A stretch of DNA of 11,344 bases from an uncultured Bacilli bacterium. GTDB lineage: Bacteria > Bacillota_I > Bacilli_A > RF39 > UBA660. The notes below the pieces were generated by a model. It was not told where the DNA came from and ran no database searches. It saw nothing but the letters and a program-made list of their open reading frames with translations. The stretch covers positions 1 to 11,344 of the forward strand of contig CANRAQ010000034.1 of assembly GCA_947628725.1 (NCBI GenBank), in the 5' to 3' direction. Positions 1-6,264 of this stretch are shown here, one piece after another (position 1 is the first letter of the stretch; every line of letters starts with the position of its first letter). The translations under genes were made by a program, and so were the position numbers.

Positions 1-459
1 CAAAATAAAATGCATTATGCAGTTTCTCATCAAACAGCAGCTGAAATTATATATAATAGAGCAGATTCTGAAAAAGAGTATATGGGACTTACTTCTTGGA
101 AAAATTCTCCAAATGGCAAAATACTTGAAACAGATGTTGTAATTGCAAAAAACTATCTATCAAAAAAAGAATTAGAGCAATTGGAATTAATTGTTTCTGC
201 ATTTTTAGATTTGGCAGAAGCAAGAGCAAAAAGAAACATACCTATGACAATGGAAGATTGGGCGACAAGAATAGATAAATTCTTACTTTCAGATGATAGA
301 GATATTTTAAAAGATGCTGGAAAAATATCACATGAAATTGCTTGTGATAAAGCATTAACAGAATTTGAAAAATATAGAGTTAAACAAGATAAATTATATA
401 AATCCGATTTTGATTTGTTAATAGAGGAAAGCAAAAGTAGTGGTGATAAATATGAATGA
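1..459 (+). CDS. RhuM family protein, C-terminal part (5' end outside window)
   Basis: The frame is open from base 1 (Gln-Asn-Lys before the first Met at base 10), so this is the C-terminal 152 residues of a longer protein. The segments QNKMHYAVSHQTAAEIIY, RADSEKEYMGLTSWKN, IAKNYLSKKELEQLELIVSA and IPMTMEDWATRIDKFL are typical of the RhuM (virulence protein) family. This family was named from a Salmonella pathogenicity island and is widespread as accessory DNA; its biochemical function is not established and full-length members are about 330 residues. The Met at base 10 lies inside the conserved domain and is unlikely to be the real start. The stop overlaps the start of rbgA by 8 bases, so the two may be translationally coupled. 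That is odd for an accessory gene beside a core ribosome-assembly gene. The family call is secure; the role is unknown. Confidence 0.85.
   Translation, partial: QNKMHYAVSHQTAAEIIYNRADSEKEYMGLTSWKNSPNGKILETDVVIAKNYLSKKELEQLELIVSAFLDLAEARAKRNIPMTMEDWATRIDKFLLSDDRDILKDAGKISHEIACDKALTEFEKYRVKQDKLYKSDFDLLIEESKSSGDKYE
442..447 (+). promoter_or_regulatory. Ribosome-binding site of rbgA (GGTGAT)
   Basis: GGTGAT lies 4 bases before the ATG at 452, inside the end of the RhuM gene. It matches the distal part of the AGGAGGTGATC Shine-Dalgarno sequence and decides the rbgA start: the in-frame GTG codons at 440 and 443 overlap or precede this site and have none of their own. The same motif precedes six other genes in the window. 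Confidence 0.6.
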
Positions 460-1327
460 AAATAAAACAAACATCAACTGGTACCCAGGCCACATGGCAA
501 AGACTAAAAGATTAATAACAGAAAATATAAATTTAATAGATGTAGTATATGAAGTAATAGATGCTAGAATGCCACTATCATCAAAAATAAAGGACATCGA
601 TTTATACATTAAAGACAAGAAAAAAATACTTATTATGACTAAAGTAGATTTATGTGATATTAACGAAACAAATAAATGGATTAAATATTATAAAAATATT
701 GGATATAATGTTATCACATTAGATTTACAAAAAAGTACTAATCTAAGTAATTTAATAAATATGACTAATAAATTGATGGAACAAGATACAAAAAAAAGAA
801 TAGATCGTGGAATGACTAAGAGAAAAACTCGTGTACTAGTTGTTGGAATACCAAATGTAGGAAAAAGTACATTAATAAATAGATTAGTAGGTAAAAAAGT
901 TGTAAATGTTGGTAACACACCAGGAATAACTAAAAATTTAAATTGGATTAGAGTAAATAATGATATAGAACTTTTAGATACACCAGGAATACTTTGGCCA
1001 AAATTAGATGATGAAACAGTTGCGCTTAATTTGGCAAGTTTGACTGCTATTAAAGAAGAAATATTGCCATTAGATAAGGTAGTTATATATATATTAAATA
1101 TTTTAGAGAAATATTATAATAATATACTTAAAGATAGATATGGTATAGATAAAATAGATAATGAAGATATAGAAAATTCATTACAAATAATAGGTAAAAA
1201 AAGAGGATGTCTAGTAAAGGGTGGAATTGTGGATTTTGATAAAGTCTATAGTGTAGTAATAAATGACATAAAAAATGGTATTATAAAAGGTATAACATTT
1301 GATAGATATGAAGGTGATATAAAGTGA
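452..1327 (+). CDS. rbgA: Ribosome biogenesis GTPase RbgA (YlqF)
   Basis: Circularly permuted GTPase needed for a late step of 50S subunit assembly in the cytoplasm; in Bacillus it helps load late ribosomal proteins. Motifs appear in permuted order: NWYPGHM near the N-terminus (residues 9-15), the DARMP segment, G4 TKVD (63-66), then the P-loop GIPNVGKST (132-140), NTPGITK, and G3 DTPG (176-179). The C-terminal region carries the RGCLVKGGIVDFDKVY segment typical of the RbgA RNA-binding domain. Length is 291 residues, normal for the family. ATG 452 is preferred because GGTGAT sits 4 bases upstream; a GTG at 440 would only add four residues. It overlaps the RhuM stop by 8 bases and shares GTGA with the next start, so the cluster is probably co-transcribed. 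Confidence 0.95.
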   Translation: MNENKTNINWYPGHMAKTKRLITENINLIDVVYEVIDARMPLSSKIKDIDLYIKDKKKILIMTKVDLCDINETNKWIKYYKNIGYNVITLDLQKSTNLSNLINMTNKLMEQDTKKRIDRGMTKRKTRVLVVGIPNVGKSTLINRLVGKKVVNVGNTPGITKNLNWIRVNNDIELLDTPGILWPKLDDETVALNLASLTAIKEEILPLDKVVIYILNILEKYYNNILKDRYGIDKIDNEDIENSLQIIGKKRGCLVKGGIVDFDKVYSVVINDIKNGIIKGITFDRYEGDIK

Positions 1328-1866
1328 AAATATTTGTAGGATGCTCATCTAGTAACGATATACCAAAAAATTATATAGATGATTGTAAAGAATATTTAAC
1401 TAAATTACTTTTAAACAATGATTTAGTATTTGGTGGAGATAGCCATGGTATCATGGGAATATCATATGATGTTGCAGTAAAAAATAATAACGAAGTAATA
1501 GGTATAACACCAAAAATATTTGAAAAAGAATTAAGAACCTTAAAATGCACAAAATCTATTTTAACTAATTATATAAATGAAAGAACTAATCTATTAATAG
1601 AAAATAGTGATGCAATAGTATTTTTACCAGGTGGTATAGGAACTATATATGAACTATTTACAGTTTTAGAATTTAAAAGAAGTAAAGAATTTGATAAACC
1701 TGTAATAATTTACAATTCTTGTAATTACTTTGATAAATTATTTGAATTTTTAGAACAAGTATATAATGAAAAATTCGCAAATGAAAATATTAAAAGTTGT
1801 TATCACGTATCAAACAATATAGAAGATACACTAGAATATTTAAAAAATTATAATAAAGTAAGGTAG
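1324..1866 (+). CDS. TIGR00730/LOG family Rossmann protein (nucleoside 5'-monophosphate phosphoribohydrolase type)
   Basis: Member of the LOG (lysine decarboxylase-like) family of cytosolic Rossmann proteins. Characterised members remove ribose 5'-phosphate from cytokinin nucleotides or from AMP-like nucleotides; they are not decarboxylases despite older annotation. Visible motifs are the N-terminal strand MKIFVGCSS, GGDSHGIMG (37-45) in the position of the GGG..GLMG loop, the catalytic Arg in NERTN (Arg87), and PGGIGTIYE (102-110) with the catalytic Glu110. At 180 residues it is a normal short member. The start is GTG at 1324, overlapping the rbgA stop by 4 bases (GTGA), with GGTGAT 5 bases upstream. 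The substrate in this organism cannot be told from sequence; nucleotide salvage or repair is the general inference. Confidence 0.85.
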   Translation: MKIFVGCSSSNDIPKNYIDDCKEYLTKLLLNNDLVFGGDSHGIMGISYDVAVKNNNEVIGITPKIFEKELRTLKCTKSILTNYINERTNLLIENSDAIVFLPGGIGTIYELFTVLEFKRSKEFDKPVIIYNSCNYFDKLFEFLEQVYNEKFANENIKSCYHVSNNIEDTLEYLKNYNKVR

Positions 1867-1872
1867 GGCATA

Positions 1873-2238
1873 ATGAATAAAAATGCATTAGTTTTAGCCT
1901 ATTTAGGTGATTCAATATATGAAACATATATAAGAAAATATTTAATAGATAAAGGTATATCAAAAGTAAATTTATTACAAAGTGAATCTATAAAATATGT
2001 AAGCGCAAAAGGACAAGCTAGTATTTTAAAAAGAATGATTGATTCTAATTACTTAACTATGGAAGAATTAAATATAGTTATGAGTGCAAGAAACCATAAA
2101 AGTGCCCATAAGCCTAAAAATTGTGATGCTGTTACATATAAAAATGCAACAGGATTAGAGGCATTAATAGGATATTTATACTATAAAAACGATCTAGAAA
2201 GAATAAATGAAATAATGATGTATGTTGTAAAAAACTAA
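1873..2238 (+). CDS. mrnC: Mini-ribonuclease 3
   Basis: Dimeric RNase III-type endonuclease without a double-stranded RNA-binding domain; in Bacillus it trims the termini of the 23S rRNA precursor. The RNase III signature is YLGDSIYE with catalytic Asp13. The second acidic site is ATGLEALIGYLYY with Glu96. The segments YVSAKGQA and MSARNHKSAHKPKN are family-typical. At 121 residues it is shorter than the roughly 140-residue Bacillus protein but complete for the catalytic domain. Its ATG is 6 bases after the preceding stop, with AGGTAGGG just upstream overlapping that stop. In Bacillus mrnC also lies directly before rlmB, and the order is kept here. It is the last gene of the first cluster; a separate promoter follows. 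Confidence 0.92.
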   Translation: MNKNALVLAYLGDSIYETYIRKYLIDKGISKVNLLQSESIKYVSAKGQASILKRMIDSNYLTMEELNIVMSARNHKSAHKPKNCDAVTYKNATGLEALIGYLYYKNDLERINEIMMYVVKN

Positions 2239-2246
2239 CATAAATA

Positions 2247-2275
2247 TTTATAAAAAATTGAATAGATGATATAAT
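2247..2275 (+). promoter_or_regulatory. Candidate sigma-A promoter for rlmB-sigH
   Basis: A perfect extended -10, TGATATAAT (2267-2275), is preceded at a 17-base spacer by TTTATA (2247-2252), a four-of-six match to TTGACA. The predicted start near 2282 gives a leader of about 19 bases that carries AGGAGGT (2291-2297) before the rlmB ATG. It lies in the 62-base gap after mrnC. Confidence 0.6.
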
Positions 2276-2300
2276 TTTTATGTGACTTATAGGAGGTAAC

Positions 2301-2993
2301 ATGTACATATATGGAAAAAATGTCGCTTTAGAATATTTAGATAACAATAAAAAAATATATAAAGCATTTATTCAAGATAATTTTAATGATAATAATATAC
2401 TAAATAAAATTAAAAATAAAAATATAAAGGTAGAAGTTTTATCAAAATTTGATATGGATAAAAAAGTTGGTGGATTACATCAAGGAATAGTATTAGAAGT
2501 AGAAGATTATAAATATGCTACACTAGATGATATTATAGACGGAAAAGATAATTTAATAGTTATGTTAGATCATATAGAAGATCCACATAATTTTGGGGCT
2601 ATAATAAGATCTTGTGAGGCTGCAGGAGTAAATGGAATAATAATACCTAATGTTAGAAGTGTATCAGTAAATTCTACTGTCATGAAAACTAGTGTTGGCA
2701 CAGCAGAAAAAATGAAAATAGTGCAAGTTACTAATTTGAATAGTACAATTAAAATTTTAAAAGATAATGGTTATTGGATATTTGGTACAGATATGGTAGG
2801 ACAAGATTATACTAAACTTGATTATAGAGGTAAAACTTGTATAATATGCGGTAATGAGGGTGATGGTATGTCAAAATTAGTAAAAGAAAATTGTGATTTT
2901 ATTGCAAGTATTCCTATGAAAGGTGAAGTTAATAGTTTAAATGCATCTGTTGCAACAGCAATAATAATATTTGAGGCTATTAAAAATAGATAA
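2301..2993 (+). CDS. rlmB: 23S rRNA (guanosine-2'-O)-methyltransferase RlmB (SPOUT/TrmH family)
   Basis: SAM-dependent ribose methyltransferase of the SPOUT class; RlmB methylates G2251 (E. coli numbering) in the 23S rRNA peptidyl-transferase P loop. The N-terminal substrate-binding domain begins MYIYGKNVALEYL as in RlmB. The knot domain has motif 1 DHIEDPHNFGAIIRS (90-104), motif 2 CGNEGDGMS (183-191) and motif 3 IPMKGEVNSLNASVATAI (about 206-223). At 230 residues it is slightly short for RlmB. It has the only full AGGAGGT ribosome-binding site in the window, 3 bases before the ATG. The gene precedes sigH as in Bacillus, where yacP (rae1) lies between them; that gene is missing here. A relaxed tRNA or rRNA target cannot be excluded for a TrmH-family protein, but the domain order favours RlmB. 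Confidence 0.9.
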   Translation: MYIYGKNVALEYLDNNKKIYKAFIQDNFNDNNILNKIKNKNIKVEVLSKFDMDKKVGGLHQGIVLEVEDYKYATLDDIIDGKDNLIVMLDHIEDPHNFGAIIRSCEAAGVNGIIIPNVRSVSVNSTVMKTSVGTAEKMKIVQVTNLNSTIKILKDNGYWIFGTDMVGQDYTKLDYRGKTCIICGNEGDGMSKLVKENCDFIASIPMKGEVNSLNASVATAIIIFEAIKNR

Positions 2994-3596
2994 ATGGAAT
3001 ATAAAGATTATACCGACTACAATGATTACGAATTACTAAATTACATATCTGAAGGAAATGAAGACGCTAATAATATAATAATAAAGAAGTATGAACCACT
3101 TATAACTAAAGTTGCTATTAGAGTGTTACCATATTGTAAAAATAATGGACTTGAATTAAGTGATTTAATTCAAGAGGGTATGATAGGTTTAAACCATGCT
3201 ATAGAAAAATATCATGAACAAGGTACAACTTTATTTTTTACATATGCAAAAACTTGTATAGAAAGAAAAATGTTAAGTGTAGTAATTTCTTCTAATAGAA
3301 AGAAAAATAGAATTTTAAATGAATCTATATCATATGATGATGAAGAAAATCTGTTGATGAAATTTATAAAAGATTCTACACCAAATCCTGAAGAGGCAGT
3401 TATAGATATAGAAAAAGAAAATACATTGATTGAAAATATAAAAAAAGAACTTACCGATTTTGAAAATGAAGTTTTTTCACTTCTTATATCAGGATTTAAA
3501 TATCAGGAAATTGCTGAAATTCTTGAAAAAGATAAAAAATCAATAGATAATGCAATACAGAGAATAAAACAAAAACTAAAGAACAAATTATTATAG
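2994..3596 (+). CDS. sigH: RNA polymerase sigma factor, SigH-like
   Basis: Sigma-70 family factor closely resembling Bacillus SigH (Spo0H), which directs genes for the transition to stationary phase, competence and early sporulation. Region 2 runs from about residue 22, with core-binding DLIQEGMIGLNHAIEKY (57-73) followed by FFTYAKTCIERKM (81-93). Region 4 contains the helix-turn-helix GFKYQEIAEILEKDKKSIDN (167-186), ending AIQRIKQKL. The 200-residue length is slightly below that of Bacillus SigH. The ATG directly follows the rlmB stop (TAA-ATG), in the same frame, with no recognisable ribosome-binding site, so expression probably depends on re-initiation by ribosomes leaving rlmB. Regulon and role here (sporulation, competence or neither) cannot be told. 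The family call is firm; the SigH name also rests on synteny. Confidence 0.88.
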   Translation: MEYKDYTDYNDYELLNYISEGNEDANNIIIKKYEPLITKVAIRVLPYCKNNGLELSDLIQEGMIGLNHAIEKYHEQGTTLFFTYAKTCIERKMLSVVISSNRKKNRILNESISYDDEENLLMKFIKDSTPNPEEAVIDIEKENTLIENIKKELTDFENEVFSLLISGFKYQEIAEILEKDKKSIDNAIQRIKQKLKNKLL

Positions 3597-3610
3597 TTTG
3601 TCCTTTTTTT
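3578..3610 (+). terminator. Weak intrinsic terminator of rlmB-sigH
   Basis: The arms AAAGAACAAA (3578-3587) and TTTGTCCTTT (3597-3606) pair over 10 positions with one A-C mismatch. They enclose a 9-base loop and run into seven T residues (3604-3610). The sigH stop TAG (3594-3596) lies at the end of the loop. The stem is AT-rich, so efficiency is uncertain. Confidence 0.45.
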
Positions 3611-3632
3611 CTATTAGAAATTATAGTATAAT
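3598..3632 (+). promoter_or_regulatory. Candidate promoter of fmt
   Basis: There is an exact TATAAT at 3627-3632. The -35 is poorly defined: TTGTCC (3598-3603) is 23 bases upstream of it, or 18 bases from the alternative -10 TATAGT (3622-3627). The start would be near 3639, giving a leader of only about 9 bases that begins with the GGTGAT ribosome-binding site (3639-3644). The -35 region overlaps the terminator of sigH. Confidence 0.45.
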
Positions 3633-3647
3633 ATAAATGGTGATTAT

Positions 3648-4607
3648 ATGAATGTAGAAGATATTGAAATAAAAAGAGAACCTAGAGTAATATTTATGGG
3701 GACACCTGACTTTAGTGTACCAGTATTAGATGCATTAATAAAAAATTATAAAGTTAAAGCGGTAGTAACACAACCAGATAAAATAGTTGGTAGAGGAGGT
3801 AATTTAGTAAAACCTCCAGTAAAAATATTAGCTGAACAAAATAATATTCTTGTACTTCAGTATGATAAATTAAAAGAAAATATAGAAGAGATAATAGCTT
3901 TAGACCCTGATTTGATAGTTACATGTGCATATGGACAAATACTTCCTAGTGAATTATTAGATTATCCAAAGTATGGATGTATCAATGTACATGCATCATT
4001 GTTGCCAAAGTTAAGAGGTGGAGCCCCTATACATAGAGCTATAATAGATGGTTATAAAAAAACTGGTGTTACAATAATGTATATGGCACCTGGTATGGAT
4101 GATGGAGATATAATAACTCAAGAAGAAGTAGAGATAACAGATATAGATACAGCAAGTACATTACATGATAAATTAAGTACCTTGGGTAGTAAACTATTAA
4201 TTGAAACATTACCAAGTATAATTGAAGGAACTAATACTAGAACTCCACAAAAACCTGAAGAGGTTACATTTGCTCCTATAATAAAAAAAGAAGATGAAAA
4301 AATAGATTTTTCTAAGACAACTATACAAATATATAATAAAATAAGAGGACTTAATAGTTTTCCTGGCGCATATGCAATACTTGATGGTAAAAGAATGAAA
4401 ATATGGGAATCAAAAATAGTCGAAAAATATAATTTTGGACATTTGGATGGAGAAATAATTGAAGTATCTAAAGATGGAATATTAGTTAAGACTAGTAACA
4501 GTTCTATATTACTTACAGTAATACAATTAGAAGGAAAACCTAAAATGAAAGTATCAGATTTTATAAATGGTTATAAAGATAATTTAATAGGTAAAATATT
4601 AAGTTAG
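3648..4607 (+). CDS. fmt: Methionyl-tRNA formyltransferase
   Basis: Transfers the formyl group of 10-formyl-tetrahydrofolate to the methionine on initiator tRNA, enabling normal initiation. The N-terminal formyltransferase domain begins RVIFMGTPDFSVPVLDAL at residue 13. It contains the catalytic Asn113 and His115 in INVHASLLPKLRGGAPIHRAI (112-132), TGVTIMYM, and the catalytic Asp151 in MDDGDI. The C-terminal tRNA-binding domain contains the INKIRGLNSFPGAYA-like segment (here YNKIRGLNSFPGAYA). At 319 residues it is full length, with about 10 extra N-terminal residues compared with Bacillus Fmt; no later start is credible because the next Met lies inside the first strand. GGTGAT is 3 bases before the ATG. 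It probably heads a two-gene unit with the next gene. A peptide deformylase partner is not in the window. Confidence 0.95.
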   Translation: MNVEDIEIKREPRVIFMGTPDFSVPVLDALIKNYKVKAVVTQPDKIVGRGGNLVKPPVKILAEQNNILVLQYDKLKENIEEIIALDPDLIVTCAYGQILPSELLDYPKYGCINVHASLLPKLRGGAPIHRAIIDGYKKTGVTIMYMAPGMDDGDIITQEEVEITDIDTASTLHDKLSTLGSKLLIETLPSIIEGTNTRTPQKPEEVTFAPIIKKEDEKIDFSKTTIQIYNKIRGLNSFPGAYAILDGKRMKIWESKIVEKYNFGHLDGEIIEVSKDGILVKTSNSSILLTVIQLEGKPKMKVSDFINGYKDNLIGKILS

Positions 4608-4614
4608 GTGATTT

Positions 4615-5283
4615 ATGTTTAATAATGTTAAAGAAGTATTAAAAGATTCCAAGAAAAAATCTATTATACAACTTTGTTTATATTTTATATTTTTCGTATT
4701 TGTATTTATAGTTATAAGTTCAGGTAATGATAAACCTATAGAAAACAAAGTAGAAAATGTAGATAATAGTGTAGATAATAGTGTAAATAATTATGAATAT
4801 GTCTATAGAATAATCAATAATGAAAATATATTAGAAGTAACTGGTAAATTAAAGGATAATGAACAAATTTTTACATATAATGCATTAAATTATTATAAAA
4901 ATGATAGTGGAATATATTTATTAGATGATACTAATTTGACTTATCCACAAAATATAGATTTTAATATAGATAAATATTCATATCAAAATATGGAATCCCT
5001 AATTGAAAAAAGTGAATTTATAGAGGAAACTACCTATAAAGACAATAGTAAAAAAACTACATACAACATTAATATAAATGATTATTTTGATACTTTAAAA
5101 GAAGAAAATAATTGTAATGAAATTGACTGTTCTAATATAAATGCTACAGTTGTAGTAGAAGAAAATGACTATATAAATAATATAAATATTAATTTAACAA
5201 ACTATTATAATTACAATTATAATATAGAAATATCTTATTCAAATATAAATAATATAAGTGAAATAAAAACAAATACAGACTAG
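4615..5283 (+). CDS. Membrane-anchored protein of unknown function
   Basis: No family is recognised. The 222-residue protein has a lysine-rich cytoplasmic start (residues 6-15), one hydrophobic helix at about 17-36, then a polar, Asn-, Asp- and Tyr-rich region that should lie outside the cell. A short repeat VDNSVDNSVNN follows the helix at about residues 49-59 and looks like a linker. Two cysteines (CNEIDC) lie in the outer part and could form a disulfide. The hydrophobic segment lacks a lipobox at its end, so an uncleaved anchor is likely. The ATG is 7 bases after the fmt stop, with GGTGAT overlapping that stop, so it is probably co-transcribed with fmt. Its stop TAG overlaps the arginase stop on the other strand as CTAG, within a terminator loop. 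High Asn and Ile content partly reflects base composition. Confidence 0.7.
   Translation: MFNNVKEVLKDSKKKSIIQLCLYFIFFVFVFIVISSGNDKPIENKVENVDNSVDNSVNNYEYVYRIINNENILEVTGKLKDNEQIFTYNALNYYKNDSGIYLLDDTNLTYPQNIDFNIDKYSYQNMESLIEKSEFIEETTYKDNSKKTTYNININDYFDTLKEENNCNEIDCSNINATVVVEENDYINNININLTNYYNYNYNIEISYSNINNISEIKTNTD
4759..4791 (+). repeat. 12-base in-frame tandem repeat, about 2.7 copies
   Basis: GTAGATAATAGT occurs exactly twice in tandem (4759-4770, 4771-4782), followed by a degenerate partial copy starting GTAAATAAT. It encodes VDNS-VDNS-VNN, immediately after the membrane helix of the unknown protein. Slippage at this repeat could change linker length by four residues without breaking the frame. 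Confidence 0.8.
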
Positions 5284-5297
5284 GTATTTGTTTTTAT
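5263..5297. terminator. Bidirectional intrinsic terminator between convergent genes
   Basis: A perfect 14-base inverted repeat, ATAAAAACAAATAC (5263-5276) and GTATTTGTTTTTAT (5284-5297), surrounds a 7-base loop AGACTAG. Each strand ends its stem in a run of T, so it can stop transcription from both sides. Both stop codons, TAG for the plus gene (5281-5283) and TAG for arginase (complement of 5280-5282), overlap as CTAG inside the loop. Confidence 0.8.
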
Positions 5298-6152
5298 AAT
5301 CATATTTAAAATATTTAATGCAACTATTAGAGTTTTATTATTTATATCATAATTAGGATTAAATTCTACTAAATCCAAAGATTTAATTATATTTAAATTA
5401 TTATTTAATATTTCAGCAATCTTATAGGCCGTATCAAGATTTATACCATCTACTTCAGGAACAGATACTCCGGGTGCATATTGTTTATCTATTATATCTA
5501 AATCATAACTTATATGTATTCCTGAGGTATTATTACTTGCTATATCTATTGCCTTATTTAAAATATTTTCTATTCCATATTTTTTAATATCATTATTATC
5601 AAATATAGTGATTCCTGCTTTTTTAGCATTTTCAATTTCTTTATCCTTATTTAATTCATTTGATCTATAACCTATTATCACTGTGTTTTTTGGATTATAA
5701 AAATTACCATTATGAAATTTTGTTAAATCATCACATAATCCATTTATAGCAGCAAGAGGTAACCCATGTAAATTACCAGTTATAGTAGTTTCAAAAGTAT
5801 TGTAATCTAAATGTGCATCTATCCATATTATACCTAAATTTTTATTTACCATTTGACTACCTAATGCACTTCCAACTGCTATACTATGATCTCCACCAAT
5901 AGTTATAGGAAATATTTTAGAATTTAAAGTTTCAATTACTTTATCATATAATTCTTTGTTAAAAATATTTACTTCATTTAAATTTTTCTTTAAGTCATGA
6001 ATGCTTTTACTTTTTTTACAATCTACTTTATTTACAGTGATAAATTTATTTATCATTTTATTATTTAAATTTTTACTTATTAGTAGTGGACCATTATTCG
6101 CACCATCTACATCTACACCTAAATCACTACATGCATTTATTATGTTGTACAT
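5280..6152 (-). CDS. Arginase (ureohydrolase family)
   Basis: Manganese enzyme hydrolysing L-arginine to L-ornithine and urea in the cytoplasm. Metal ligands are visible: His89 in GGDHS, Asp112/His114/Asp116 in DAHLD, and Asp217/Asp219 in SYDLD. Substrate-site residues fit arginase rather than agmatinase: Asn118 and the segment TGNLHGLPLA with His129, and Glu263 in LVEFNP. Thr125 stands where human arginase has Ser137, a conservative change. At 290 residues it matches bacterial RocF-type arginases. Two tandem ATGs follow GGTGAT; the second (6152) has the 3-base spacing seen elsewhere, while 6155 would add one Met. It is a single-gene unit, divergent from the murE-like operon and convergent with the unknown membrane protein. 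No arginine or ornithine pathway gene lies beside it. Other ureohydrolases are less likely but substrate is inferred, not shown. Confidence 0.88.
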   Translation of the reverse strand: MYNIINACSDLGVDVDGANNGPLLISKNLNNKMINKFITVNKVDCKKSKSIHDLKKNLNEVNIFNKELYDKVIETLNSKIFPITIGGDHSIAVGSALGSQMVNKNLGIIWIDAHLDYNTFETTITGNLHGLPLAAINGLCDDLTKFHNGNFYNPKNTVIIGYRSNELNKDKEIENAKKAGITIFDNNDIKKYGIENILNKAIDIASNNTSGIHISYDLDIIDKQYAPGVSVPEVDGINLDTAYKIAEILNNNLNIIKSLDLVEFNPNYDINNKTLIVALNILNMIIKTNT

Positions 6153-6168
6153 CATATCACCATAATTA

Positions 6169-6197
6169 ATATTAAATTAATTTGAAAATATTGTCAA
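6169..6197 (-). promoter_or_regulatory. Candidate sigma-A promoter of arginase
   Basis: On the minus strand a perfect -35 TTGACA (complement of 6192-6197) is followed after exactly 17 bases by TAATAT (complement of 6169-6174), a four-of-six -10. The start would fall near 6162, directly before the GGTGAT site (complement of 6156-6161), giving a leader of only about 10 bases. A short inverted repeat, ATATTG-T-CAATAT (6188-6200), overlaps the -35 box. Confidence 0.6.
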
Positions 6198-6215
6198 TAT
6201 ATTAGATTTTTTTTA

Positions 6216-6244
6216 TTTAAAAAATTCTAAATTTGGTATATACT
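6216..6244 (+). promoter_or_regulatory. Candidate promoter of the murE-like operon
   Basis: TATACT (6239-6244) is a five-of-six -10, with TTTAAA (6216-6221) at a 17-base spacer as a four-of-six -35. The start near 6251 gives a leader of roughly 13 bases containing GGTGAT (6256-6261). It is divergent from the arginase promoter; the two -35 boxes are about 20 bases apart. Confidence 0.5.
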
Positions 6245-6253
6245 ATATATAGT
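6242..6253. repeat. 12-base perfect palindrome at the start of the murE-like operon
   Basis: ACTATATATAGT is its own reverse complement and overlaps the end of the -10 box and the predicted transcription start. It could be a small operator, or chance in AT-rich DNA. Confidence 0.4.
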
Positions 6254-6264
6254 GTGGTGATATG

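Noticed and set aside
10..12. ATG at 10 as the start of the first gene
   Set aside because: The conserved RhuM sequence continues upstream to base 1, so the Met is internal.
440..451. GTG start of rbgA at 440, and GTG start of murE at 7742
   Set aside because: Each falls in or over the Shine-Dalgarno sequence that serves the ATG a few codons later.
2221..2245. A terminator after mrnC (TATGTT ... AACATA)
   Set aside because: The stem is only six weak pairs with a 10-base loop and no T run follows.
6161..6200. A possible ArgR/AhrC box in front of arginase
   Set aside because: The AT-rich repeats there do not match a TGAATAATTATTCA-like site; only generic A/T symmetry is present.
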